Part shown: positions 10,770-21,751 of the stretch, in pieces
How positions within the stretch are numbered: the first letter of the stretch is position 1
Layout of the letters: each line of letters starts with the position of its first letter
Assembly: GCA_030248295.1 (NCBI GenBank)
Contig: JASANH010001265.1
Coordinates: 372,001-436,000 of the forward strand
DNA: 64,000 nucleotides
Source of the DNA: Mesodorylaimus sp. YZB2_4
Lineage: Eukaryota > Nematoda > Enoplea > Dorylaimida > Dorylaimidae
Direction of reading: 5' to 3'
The notes under the pieces: model-generated
What the model was told of the DNA's origin: nothing
The model's database searches: none
What the model saw: only the letters and a program-made list of their open reading frames with translations
Translations under genes and position numbers: made by a program

Positions 10770-13700
10770 ATGAACGCCTTCCGGCCGTGGGAAACGTTAT
10801 TCCTGCTCGTTACCTCTTCGGCTGGTAAGTACCAGACACATTAGGTGCAGGCGGGGTGATTAGAAAGCCAGAGGGTCACACACCAAGGAAGTAGAATTAA
10901 CGCTCCGCCTAGCCCGCCCCTACGTAAAACATTTTCCGATTCGGCGCCCAATGCTTTCACAATCGTTTGAACGGTTCCGCTCGACAAGCTGGGCGTATCG
11001 GGTGCATAATTCGAGTCAGGGCCTATAAGCTTGTTCTGAACCGCTCTTATTTCATACATGGTCGGTTCACTGTTTTGACAACTGTGGCTGTCCTCGTTTC
11101 CAATTGTCGCCATGCGATCGAGCCCCGGCTGCGCGCAACGAGACTAATTTTTCTCATTGCTAGCCGCACTACCTCTCTGAATGGATTCAAGCAACGTGAC
11201 ATTTGTCCCTACACGGCATTATAATGGGTGACGAGCGACCAGGCGAATCCTACTCGCGGCTACTATGGCGACCCCGACTACTGCTCCCTTCTGCCCAGAG
11301 ACTAGCGAAGCCAGTCAGTGCGTATCGAGAATGCGATTTGAGAGGCGAGAGATGAAGCTTTTGTTTGTGATTCTTATTATTGAACCGTGCTCCCTATCCA
11401 CGTCTTATCCTTAGTCCGGCTCGTGCTCATGGCTCAACTGGACGAAGATGGCTTCGGGGCCAGGACGAGTCTCGTCGACAATGGTACCCTCCTTGACGGT
11501 CATTAGTTAAGGACCCCTTGGTTACACCCGCAATGAGCCTATAGGACTACCTCTTTCGAAGGGATCTAGATGTGGGAACAGCCGGACTGTCACTAGGCAT
11601 GCTCACGCTTCGCTTGATTCACTTGCAGATGGGGCCCCACACATTTCCTGGATCAGCAGTTACCCATCGGCCGTTGCCCTGAGACTGCAACTTCACACGA
11701 ACACTTGCTTTCAGGGTGGACTCGAGAAGCCCTGGCTATCGTAACGACGACCACTTGTCCCAATCAGCGCGTGTCGTGTCCTGGGTATGGAGACGATTCC
11801 GGCAACAAGTACTGCTGCCCATCCTCCATCCAGCAAGGAGGCTACTACTGCTGCAACTATTGGGAGAAGGAAATGGCCAATAATAACTATTCCGAGTAAG
11901 CCCCCTCCACGAGCACTTTCCTGTCTGCATGAAATCTTTTCATTCCAGGAACATTCCCGAGATCGTGGGTGGAGTGATCGGAGGCGTGTGTCTCCTGGCC
12001 TCCATCGTGGTGCTGTCGTGCTTCTTTTGCAATTGCTGCTATATTTATAAATACAGGAACAGAAAGCGGAGTGCCAGTGGTGAGCCAGGTATGCAATCTA
12101 GAACCCACTTTTGTCTCGACGGTAGTTTCATCAAGTGTCCTTTAGCTACGCGCCGCCCAGCGTCCAATTTGGGTTGGAGATACCGGAACTGGCCTAGATC
12201 AAATTTTGTTCCCTCCATGTCATCAACATGCAATGGCAATTCGTCTTCGTCCAGTCGTTACTATTATAGTAACCGACATTTGAGAGATGCCGCGCCGTCC
12301 AACTCTTACCACCACTATCACCAATCGCAATACCATCACTCGCACGCGTTCCCGTCGCCGAGGAATCGCCACGAACCTGTGCACCAGAGGCTGCAATCGG
12401 AACACTCGTCCAGCCGGGACAACTTCTGCCACAGGGACAGCGATTTGGGGTACAGCTCCAGGCCCGCCTACAGCCCATATTTGTATCAACCCATTCACTC
12501 TATATTAAGCGAGGCGAAACCATTCGAAGGTATGTCTCATATTTTCTTATTTTTATGCGGCAAAATTTGTATTTGGCACATTATGCGCCAAACTTCGAAT
12601 AAGAGCCCACGTTTTTGCTTGTTGGTTCGAGTAGCACATGCTGAGAGGGTGCTAGTATCTCGACTAAGGTCGATGTTGACCAGACAGTAGAACCTTCATC
12701 AATAATAAAATCCGGTTTTAGTGCGGGGTTTTACTCGGGCGAATGGGTTGGAAGTGAGTTAGCTTTCGTTTCAATCCGAGCGTTTAATGAGCGTCATTAC
12801 GAGCCAAGGCAGGCGTGGCTTACTCTCACTCTGGCTCCATGTGCAAGGCATCTGGGAAGCACGAAAATGGATACTATATTTCTAAATGAATAGACGGCTG
12901 GGAGGCCGCTTGGAAGTTAGGAAAAGAGGATAGTCATCATCAGCACATGCACAGTACATTCCTGGGGCCTTGATTTCTGATCATTCCGAACCGACTCGGG
13001 GGAGCCTTCTCTTTTTACGCCTTTATCGACCCGACGTGTCCACCTTATTATGTCATTGGCTTTTCGAATAACGCGCCGGTGGATCGTGAAAAGAAAATCG
13101 CATTTGCTTTTCCTTTATCACACTTGAACGCCCTTTTTGCTGGCACACACCCGTGCATATGAATGTATAGACGGACATGAATAGGGGGTCTAATGATGCT
13201 GCTGAAATTACTAATGTCACTATCTCAGCAATGCGACTCAGAAAAACTTTATTTTTGCGAAAAAAGTTTTAAAAGATGGAAAGTCGAAAAGTGAAAATGC
13301 TAGCAGGTGTCACGATGGTATTTTGAGATCTAGCTCTCTTTTATTGCCCCACACAGCGCATAATGCGCGAAAACAGGTGTCCTTAGTATGGTGCGAAAGT
13401 AGGCAAGCCACTTTTGACGCACCGACTTTTCCAAACTTTCCCCGCTGCCTTTGTTAAAAATGCTTTCCGCTCGTGACTTTGGCAACTGGACTGGTTCAGT
13501 TTTCGAAAGTAGGCCTAGTCGAGGGTAAGTGACAGACGCAAGGGAGACCAGGGAAAGTGGTCATCAGGAAGAGAACCATCTCGTCAAAGCCCGACCAAGG
13601 AAACCAAGGAATAGCAATCATAACGCAATAATGGTCTGCTCGTCTAGCTGTCCCCAGACGAAGCCTGTAGTTTGAGTAAATGATTGAAGAAGAGCACTTG

Positions 13701-14932
13701 CGTCTTGTCAAAGCAAAGTTTTCGGAATTCGTGGGACAACGTTAAGTAGGTACGTCAAACAAAGTTGACACAGCGAGCAGTTGTTTGTCCCAAGTACTCG
13801 AACAAGACGACAGGAAGTAGGGTCTAGCTTAGCGTCCTATCCAGTTTCTGATTTGTATGCATTGGTTTTTCAAAGAATACTGACTTTAGGAATTAGTTTA
13901 TGTCAAAAAATAGAACAGGTAAACTTTGATAGATTTGCGACAAGTCACGTTTCGCGCTTTCATTTAATTGCCTTTCAGCTCATCTGAGCTCGAACGTGAT
14001 AAAGTACAATTGGCATTGGAATCTTTCGAGGGGCAGCAGCAGTTGCAAATAAGCGCTTACGTCAAACTGAGTTAATTTCTGTTTTCGACACAAGCTTTCC
14101 TCCAATGAAAACAACTGCTCAGTGTGTGATTGGAACTAGCAACTGACTCTCAGGACTGTCGTTGATGGAATCACCAAACGTTCCTGAAAAGTTTTTTGCT
14201 AACTTTGAGAAGGAAAATCTTGGCGTAATAATAGGAAGCTTTTTACTGAGATACAATCTGTTTTGGTGCGTATGTCTTGCAGAGAATCTGGATTCTTCCT
14301 CGATGGGGACTGTTATACGAACTGGGGAAGGGGAGGGGGGTTTGGAAGCAGCATGAGGCATTTGGTTCGGGAAGGAGACCTTAGACAGAACTAGGACAAC
14401 ATATGCTTCTCAAGGCCCTTAATTTGAAAAGCGAATCGTATAGTACATGGTACCAGCACTGCATGTACCGTTTTTGTACCTAATTGTGCGGGCGCCAATG
14501 TCTTGCAGGTTCGGTAGTCGCATTCCCCGGAGGGCAAACATGACGTGACTGAAACTAATGTCACTGTCTCGACTATGTGACAGAAAAACTTTACTTTTAC
14601 AAGGCCCTGTCTGTTTATCCATTGCAGCACCGCCGCCATACCCGATTGCTCAGTATTACCCAACGTGTCCACCCATTACCGTATCCGAGCATCCGATCGG
14701 CAGACCTGTGCCAGCTACCATTAGTCCTATTAGCACATCCACTTCGGCAGCCACTTCGACGACCGTCATTCACGACGATCTATTTCGAACTTCGTTAACA
14801 ATGGACTCGGATCTAGGCGGGGTTGGAAACTGTCAAGTGTCACCTGTCGTCAATAACAACTCGACCAGAGACATAACGGGCCTTGATGAATTTGTAACAT
14901 TCAAGGATTTTTCGCACAAGCCATCATCATGA
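10770..14932 (+). CDS. Shisa-like type I membrane protein with PPxY tail
   Basis: Four exons join with matching phases: 10770-10824, 11715-11895, 11949-12529 and 14628-14932, giving 373 aa. Order: signal peptide (MNAFRPWETLFLLVTSSAG); a short extracellular Cys/Tyr-rich module (CPNQRVSCPGYGDD, then NKYCCPSS and GGYYCCNYWE); a membrane helix (GGVCLLASIVVLSCFF) followed by NCCYIYKYRNRKR; a long cytoplasmic tail rich in Ser, His, Tyr and Arg; then APPPYPIAQYYP at the start of the last exon. The paired-Cys ectodomain, Cys-rich juxtamembrane segment and PPxY motif are the shisa/CYYR-like plan; PPxY motifs bind WW domains such as those of Nedd4 ligases. Shisa proteins trap receptors in the ER or modify ion channels, so an adaptor role is likely but unproven. 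Intron 3 is 2.1 kb. A short further intron inside exon 3 (near 12088) cannot be excluded. Confidence 0.7.
13209..14600 (+). repeat. Diverged ~50-bp direct repeat within intron 3
   Basis: Two related stretches lie in the same orientation at about 13209-13262 and 14548-14600. Both read CTGAAA..ACTAATGTCACT, then TCTC, then CAGAAAAACTTTA. The second copy sits immediately before the acceptor of the last shisa-like exon. Origin unknown. Confidence 0.5.
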
Positions 14933-16445
14933 TCAGCAGAACAGTCCGTCCGCTCTGGAAAGTGTACGTCATTCGGGTTGTGAAAGCTGTTCAACATGTT
15001 GCGGCAGAGGGTAGCAAGATAGATCTAATAGGGTAGATGGTGTCGCCTTGTGCAAAGCCTACTTTTTGAGGTGGCTATTTCATAAAAGCCGCGTGTTTAT
15101 GAGAGTTATGTTCGCTTGACTTATTTCACACGGTGTCACATGCAAATATTGCATTTTAGTCAATTCCGTATCGGAAAATTTTCTGCTAAGAGCCTAGTAT
15201 ATTTTGATTGTACAATGTGTACTGTAACGAACAAAGTTAGTAATAAGAAACCGTGCTTTTTAGTCCCGTTTTTTGCTATGGGCAGAGAAGTGGATGGGGT
15301 GGAAGAGGTAACTGGATAGCCGATAGGACATCATCAAATGAGTGGAGTCGGGTGGGAGAGCGAATGGGTGCATAATATAGGAGCTAGGTATGTAACGTTA
15401 GCAGAGCAGACAGAACGAAGCTCCTAATTTCGTTTGATTGCGTCAATATTTTGCCAGGCCGCTCTCTGCTCGTCCTCGTCGTGTCCTTGTTGGGCATTGG
15501 ACTGAGCGGGGGTGTCCGGGGTGGTGGGGCGGGCAATGCTGAAGCGAAATATAGTAGGCTGTCTCGTTTTCTCATTCCTTTCGCCTGTCTTGTTCTAATA
15601 CTGCATCGTCGGTTTACTCTGTCCTTCTTTTCTCATGGGCGCACTTCGGGGACATCGAAACGTAAATTGCTTTTACTGAGACCGGGACCGAGTCTTCTGC
15701 TGCTGTCCACTTGCGAAGACGAGTAATACGATGTGTTCAAATATGGAAACCAGAAGAATCGACTTGAGCTTTTATTGCTCAACATTTCAACATTGTATGG
15801 GCACCGGAGGGGTTCAAATTGGGGGTCAGACTGAATAGAAAAAAGGGGCTAACGAGTGTTTTCATTCAGTTGGGCGTGGGTGAAAATATAGTGAGCGCAT
15901 TGACAGTAAATATATGCTTCTTCTCGAACGATCTATTTACACCACACCTCTTTTCTCTCCGTTTCTTTTTTCGCATCCAGAAAGCACATATCTCAAGAAT
16001 AACTACTAACCTAATCTATTTAAGCACTTGATACGAGATTATGGTTCAGAGTCGGCTCGAACTAGAACCACCGTAGCATATCCAGACTCAAGCAGTCTGG
16101 AGTTCTGAATAAATTGATGGCACTGGCCACATTAAAACCATATGGATTTGGGTCGGCTGTCAGCTGCACTGAATCGTTTTTATTTCTGCCACGGATCAAT
16201 ACAGTGGGACTGGCTCGAAAGAAATAAGAATCTTAAATACGACTAATTTTGTCATAAAAATACCTCGCCACAGCAAATTTTTCAAGTATAAACAAGAAAA
16301 GTAAAAAATGCCATCTATATTTTCCACGTCACAGGCACATGAACGGAAATTAAACTGCTGACGGTTGACCAGTTGTCGATTCCAAGAATTTCAAAAAAAA
16401 AAAAAATCTATGAAGCGGTTCCGCGTAACTTTTTGTCCCGCAAAT
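14933..16445. other. Spacer without a supported gene
   Basis: No recognisable domain. A 91-codon frame at 15451-15726 (+) begins at a possible acceptor (TTTGCCAG) and has two hydrophobic stretches, but no partner exon or family match is visible. An A13 run lies at about 16389-16401. Confidence 0.3.
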
Positions 16446-17150
16446 TTAGACTTTTGCCTGAATTTTTCGCACTCCGCAACCTTTTTTAAGCGCAAGTGCA
16501 ACATTTGTGATAATTTCGCTGAGCCTATCCCCTTTTGCCCCTAGATTATGTTTAATTAAAGATGCAAAGAAATTAGTCAAACTTTCTTTTGCCACCAGAG
16601 TATTACAGTACACCATTTGAGGCTGGCGGTAATACAGACTATGCGAACATTGACAATAAACGCACAATACAATATGCGTACCAATTACCTGGTTCAATTT
16701 CCATTTTAATTCATTAGGTATTGTTCCATTTTTTTAAAAATCGGGGTGCGAGCTGGATTTATTGCCAAACAGCGAGCTGTACATATGCCTTACGTCTACA
16801 TGTTACGACACCGCACCTGGCATCAGTAATCAAGACTGATTAAGAATAAAGCGGGCACTTACAGTATATGTCAGCCCAACTAGATTGATTTACTGGAACA
16901 TAATCGTACATACGAGTATTACTGATTCTTCTAGTCCTTCCGACTCTTCTGGAATGCTCCTAGTTGGAGTTGACCTGACGTGATAGGCCGACGTAACAAA
17001 CACTACGCACCTTACAGAACTACTGGGCAGCAGTTCCCCTCTTGGCCTCGTTCCACCAAAAGCTGTAAATTGACTGGTGACCAGTCTTGCCAAACTGATC
17101 GTGAGCTCCACAAAAGCGGCACCAGCACTTGCTAAGGTTGTCAATTCCAT
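16446..17150 (-). CDS. Small candidate protein, two exons, unrecognised
   Basis: Exon 1 is 17150-17016, starting ACCATGG (MELTTLASAGAAFVEL...) and ending TCT|GTAAGG. Exon 2 is 16622-16446 (CGCCAG|CCT...), ending with a TAA-type stop. Phase is 0 at both sites and the spliced product is 103 aa. The second exon looks like amphipathic helices (SLTNFFASLIKHNLGAKG, then LSEIITNVALALKKG). No signal peptide or family is recognised. The reading frame is protein-like, but only splice signals and frame support it, and it may be part of a larger gene. Confidence 0.3.
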
Positions 17151-17222
17151 GGTGGACTGGGGAATGCAGTGTAGTTCAGTATTTTAATCATATGTGCTCG
17201 CAGTCAGCGAAGGGGCCTCTCC

Positions 17223-17408
17223 TTATTTTATAGCTCTTTTTCCATTCAGCCAGCCGCACATAGCACTGGCTAGATAAGGATGTAGTCCTAAATGGTGCTC
17301 TATCGTCGAGTGTGCGAAATCAGCACACATGACCAGGCTAGAGATCACTAACGATGACCAGATGAGAGAGAGAATAAAAGCCTTCGAGGGTCTGACGATG
17401 CGAGACAT
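17223..17408 (-). CDS. Candidate secreted peptide precursor (61 aa, GKR site)
   Basis: ATG-initiated single frame. Residues 1-29 form a good signal peptide: basic start MSRIVRPSK, hydrophobic ILSLIWSSLVISSLV, and likely cleavage after MCA. The mature part is about 32 residues and ends CGWLNGKRAIK. Gly-Lys-Arg is the classical amidation plus dibasic cleavage site of neuropeptide precursors, so a peptide ending -CGWLN-amide would be predicted. Only one peptide copy and a single mature cysteine are present. It matches no neuropeptide family I can name. Being so short, it could be a chance frame. Confidence 0.33.
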   Translation of the reverse strand: MSRIVRPSKAFILSLIWSSLVISSLVMCADFAHSTIEHHLGLHPYLASAMCGWLNGKRAIK

Positions 17409-18680
17409 AGCATCAAGCGATCATTACTTGTTGCTGTGAGTGAATCCGATTGCATCGTTTGCTTCTGCAGAATTACTACCCACTGTCTTCCGCTGCCATA
17501 ACACAGAATGCTAGTAGAGCATACAGACGGAGACAGAACGTCGAAAATAAAAATAATACTTCGTTCACTGGCTTTTTTCTTTGGGAAACCCCCAGTTTTA
17601 ATTAAGGACGCTAAATGGACGAAAACCCAAGAAATGCTATGGGCTGGACTGTCAATGAAGCTAGGCAGATCAATGATCAATGATTAACTGAACATTTAAA
17701 AACTGTTAGGTGCTTAAAAAATTTATCCTACAGAAGTTACGGATTAATCGTAAGTTGTTGCCTTCAGAGGGAATGCGTGCTCATCATCAGCTCACCTTAG
17801 TTTGTAGCAGCTATTGCAAAATTTCATAATATTTCGACAAATTAGATGAATTCCAACGGGCTGCATTCGATGTGATGTGTCTCTTGAGGCGAGATTTTAG
17901 GTTTTTATATCGTTTATGAAACAACCATTGCAAAGAAGTTCCAGAACAAACCATACCTTATAACAGCTGTGAAAAACATGCTTGGGCGACGAATTACAGT
18001 ACATCATCAGAGTATAGTGACACAGATAGATGTAATGAAAAATGAGTGCCTTTGTTAGCGCAGCGGGATCTTGAAAGCTCATGGCAATAGACAGAGCAAT
18101 CGGGAAAATTCTTTTACGTTTTCGAAGTTTTTGCGTCAGAATGGAATGATGCCATCAGGCAGTGGGAATAATCAGTCTTCTGGCGGGGCCTCGAAATAAT
18201 CAGTCGTCCCAGGATGAGAAATCTGCGAAAAAACAAAGCATGTCCAAGCAAGGACCTAATTACCTCGCATATTTTGTTCTTTTAAATTTGTACACTATTC
18301 TTACAAAAACAAGCGAAACTGCTAGCCCGTCTAGTTAACGAGAAGAGCGGTTTATAAGGGCCATTTTTTCGGAGGCGCTGCTGTCTGACGGAAGGAAGAC
18401 TGTATTTCTGTTTCCATCCATTGTTTTCGAAAATTTCCCCATCAGCCTTGACGCAAGTGGGCGTGCCCATCGAGCTTGCCCAGAGAAATTTCAGAATGAC
18501 GACTTATAAAAACTTTTTCTCAGGTTTTGACGACGATGTTTGAATCAGTATAAGCACACTCGATTACCAAGGTCGGCTGCTAATCTTTTGCAAGTTGGCC
18601 AGCATGAATAACTCTATCATGGATTCCATGAGAGTAGCATCAATGCGTCTTATCATGGATGGGGTACTGGAAATGCTATC
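17409..18680. other. Spacer upstream of the GPCR pseudogene
   Basis: No supported gene. The cluster of ATGs at 18605-18660 may be the remains of the receptor N-terminus (MNNSIMDSMRVASM...), in a frame different from the membrane segments that follow. Confidence 0.3.
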
Positions 18681-19353
18681 ATGCTGGGCATGCGCGCACT
18701 TGGATTCTCTTTGTCCATGTGCCAAATAATAGTTATGTTCTTGTCGAAGCCTCTTCGGGACATGCAACAGATTGCTGTTGTCAGTACCGCTGTAGCTGAC
18801 GCATTGAAGGCAATGGCGTATGGTTTCGTTGGCTTAAAACGTCTTTGCCTGGCAAGTCGCGGCATGGACGAAGTGACTGACCAATTGGCATGCATGTTCT
18901 GGGTAATGCCTTGTGCATTCGTTACGTTTCATAGTATGTTATCTGTGCTGGCCCTAAGCGCGGAGAGATTAGCTGTGATTAGGGCACCTATCTGGTACAG
19001 AACGCGGAAACACAGATTTCTGTGGGATTAGCTATATCTACTTTTTCCCTGTCGGCAGTGGCATAAGCATTCATCTTTTTTGCAGCCTCTAGTGAGGTAA
19101 TATTCCTCAGTTGCAATCTCCTGTCGTCGGTCACCCGGTGGTATTACGGAGTTCTGCTGCGGCTCCAAAACTTGACCACTGGTGCCATCATCTTGACCAA
19201 TAGCATCACTTGTATTTTGCTGGGGAGACGATGGCGTGCTGCAAAAATGGCCAAGACTGACATGAAATCGTTCAAAAGAGAAATCGAATTCAACGCCATC
19301 AAAGCAGTGTTCAGCGTGGTCATCCTCTGTTTTTTTGATTTTTTGGTGCCATG

Positions 19354-19845
19354 TGAAACAGTCAGGTTCTCGTGCTAGTACACTGAACCAACTGCACTAT
19401 GGTGTGGAGGTTCGAATCAAGCCACGCAGCCCAAGTACCGGTATAGTTTATTACTAGCGTCCACTACGCCGGACTAGGGAGGGACTCACGTAGGATCGGA
19501 AGAGCCGGCTACAATCGTCAGGTCGCCGAGGAGTCTCACTGATCGAACTGACTGATTGACTGATCCCCCGGGCAAGGAGCAGGGCCTTTATATAGGCGAT
19601 GCCCGGGTCCAAGGACTAGTCATATCAATCCCTCGCATGTTAGGAAAACCAGTCAGCTCGGCCTCTTGGCCTCGCTCGGTCCTGACCAGGGAGGGAGACA
19701 AATAGTCTGTGCCTCCCGTGCACACTAGATGTCTGACAAATAGTCCGTGTCTCGTGTGCACGCTAGATGTCTAACAAATAGTCTGTGCCTCGTGCACACT
19801 AGATGTCCTATGCAAATAGGACAACCACTGAAGGCACCTATTACA
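19354..19845 (-). repeat. Complete 3' LTR (492 bp)
   Basis: On the minus strand it starts TGTAATAGGTGCC and ends CTGTTTCA. It contains a TATA box (CCTATATAAAGGCC, around 19604-19590) and an AATAAA about 140 bp further on (19452-19447), the expected U3-R order. The U3 holds three tandem ~37-bp units (see the separate entry). A diverged partial copy with CAGTATAAAGGCCCTCC at the same point is at 63220-63405. Confidence 0.75.
19698..19808 (-). repeat. Three tandem ~37-bp units in LTR U3
   Basis: Units begin ACAAATAGTCYGTG and end CTAGATGTC, at about 19698-19734, 19735-19772 and 19773-19808. The related LTR at 63.2 kb has one unit. Such arrays in U3 often act as enhancers and vary in copy number between LTR copies. 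Confidence 0.8.
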
Positions 19846-20707
19846 TTCCTCCCATCGCCAGAAAAGCGTGACCCCACGCGTCCAACGAGAACGGAGGGAG
19901 CACACTGCTCTGGGGAACCCATGGAAAAGCATGCCGGCGGATCCATGGGGCCATCAGGTTAATCCAAGAGAGCGAGAGAGAGAGATAGTGACCAGGACTC
20001 TGGCGACTCGCAAGCGAGAAACCCAAAAGGACATGGAGACTTCCGCAAGAATCCACAAGGCCCGGGGAAGAGAGGCAAATGAACGCCAATCTTAGTATAA
20101 AATAGACTCTCCAAGTGCAGGGCAAGGGTGAGTCCCAGGGCACACCAGAGGCCACCACCACAAGGCACAATACTCCTCCCCAATGGCACGAACAGCTCAC
20201 ACCCGGGTGTCCTAACCCACGCACTGATATCACCGGTTCACAAAGAAATCACACGTACGAACCGTACTCAGCTAACCGGCGTAGTGGTGGTCCTATGCTA
20301 CGTTGTAAACGGGTGATCACTGGAGCTTCTGTTGACCGTGCTGAAAGAACACTGATGTAGTAGGGAAGGGGAGCAGTCCAGAAACCACCGAAGGAGTCCA
20401 GACGCCTTGAGGACCTAGCACCCACCAAAGGCAGCTAGAAGGCACTCCAGCGTGCGACCTCAGGCGGTAGGCAACATCCTGCAAACCGCAAGAGATCAAA
20501 GGCAACAAGCACGGCGTAGCAAGGGAATCTAAGAGAGACACCCTCAATTAGAAACCTTGGCAGACCTCTAAACACCCTGAATAGAGGACTGGGCACAACA
20601 AGGCACAATCGGCGCAATGACGCAAAAAGAAAATTAGTCGAAACCCAAAACAAACCAAAACGAAAATCGTCGCAAAATACCATAGGAGCAGCGTGGAGAG
20701 GCATCAC

Positions 20708-21751
20708 CTACCAATCCAGCTTCTCCTCTTGATTAACCCATTGCAAATGAGCCGGAATAGGCGGAGCAGTAGAAGCACGTCGACTGGTACTGCTCTCGCT
20801 GACCGGAGTCATGGGACGGGAATCAACCACTCGTCCATACTCAATAATCGGCGCATGTCCAGTACGCCCAAAAGGCGTACCACCAGAAAACGGATCGGGA
20901 AAATACATTTCCAGCTCGATAGCATCCAACGACTCCAATCGAGCTTTCCATGCGGCGCGACGATACATAAATTGATAGGCGGATCGGGACGCGATCCACT
21001 CGTCAGTTGAATCCCAAGTGGCGTTCGACATGTAGTCCAACACCACCCAACGAACAAACGGACCTCCCGGACCCAGATCCCGCAAACACAAGATGACCTT
21101 CGTACCCAAACGCTTAACCGGATAATAGATGACATACCGGTAGATATCAGTGCGCGGGCACGTGGACCGAATAATCGACGGCATACCGAAATGGAGTTCA
21201 TGGATCCAATCCGCTTTGGACTCCGAGGCGATGACAAACGTGAACTCGGGCCAATCGGCAGGCGGATACACGGGATGCTCGAACGGAATAAACGGGAATT
21301 CCTCGATCCGCGATGGCACCTTGACCTCGAGAATGGGATCGATCGGGCGAGCCAGGAAGGCATCACGGCTCCAGCGCAACGGCTGAGTCGGGGATCCAGT
21401 GGAGGGCACACAGCTGCGCGATCCAGAGAATCGGCCCGGCGAGCCATGGCGACCCATCCGACGAGGCGAAACGGATCGAATTCGAGGCGTGGCCTTTACA
21501 TTCGCGGTGCACGCTGTCGGAGCGACCACAGCCGTGGCAGACACAGCCGCAGTCGTCGTGGAAACCGTAGTGACAGCGATCGAGGGATTGGCACCGTGCG
21601 CACCAGCCGAAGGCGAAACGGTAACAACGGTAGGCGTCGAAGAAGGTGCACTCGTAGCAGGCACACAAGTGGATGCCGGAGGTGCTGACGAGGACACACT
21701 CACAGTAGGCGCCGCAGCGGATACCGGAGGTGCGGGTGAAGATGTGTCCAT
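20708..21751 (-). CDS. LTR-element ORF, unrecognised product
   Basis: Frame of 347 aa from the first ATG (21751). The frame is open upstream, without Met, to the element's end at about 22003, so the original start may be lost. The N-terminal third is low complexity (Ser, Pro, Thr, Ala, Val), then a basic stretch (RIRSVSPRRMGRHGSPGR), then a globular region rich in aromatics and prolines (PFEHPVYPPADWPEFTFVI, VILCLRDLGPGG, WVVLDYMSNATWDSTDEW). No CCHC knuckle, DTG/DSG protease, YxDD polymerase or integrase motif is visible. By position it could be a Gag-like or accessory protein; I cannot assign it. Overlapping frames on both strands are shadows. Confidence 0.5.
   Translation of the reverse strand: MDTSSPAPPVSAAAPTVSVSSSAPPASTCVPATSAPSSTPTVVTVSPSAGAHGANPSIAVTTVSTTTAAVSATAVVAPTACTANVKATPRIRSVSPRRMGRHGSPGRFSGSRSCVPSTGSPTQPLRWSRDAFLARPIDPILEVKVPSRIEEFPFIPFEHPVYPPADWPEFTFVIASESKADWIHELHFGMPSIIRSTCPRTDIYRYVIYYPVKRLGTKVILCLRDLGPGGPFVRWVVLDYMSNATWDSTDEWIASRSAYQFMYRRAAWKARLESLDAIELEMYFPDPFSGGTPFGRTGHAPIIEYGRVVDSRPMTPVSESSTSRRASTAPPIPAHLQWVNQEEKLDW

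Noticed and set aside
19370-19430. tRNA-like boxes (GGTTCGAATC on one strand, TAGTGCAGTTGG on the other) near the LTR end
   Set aside because: The A- and B-box-like words lie on opposite strands and no cloverleaf can be drawn; they are part of the LTR.
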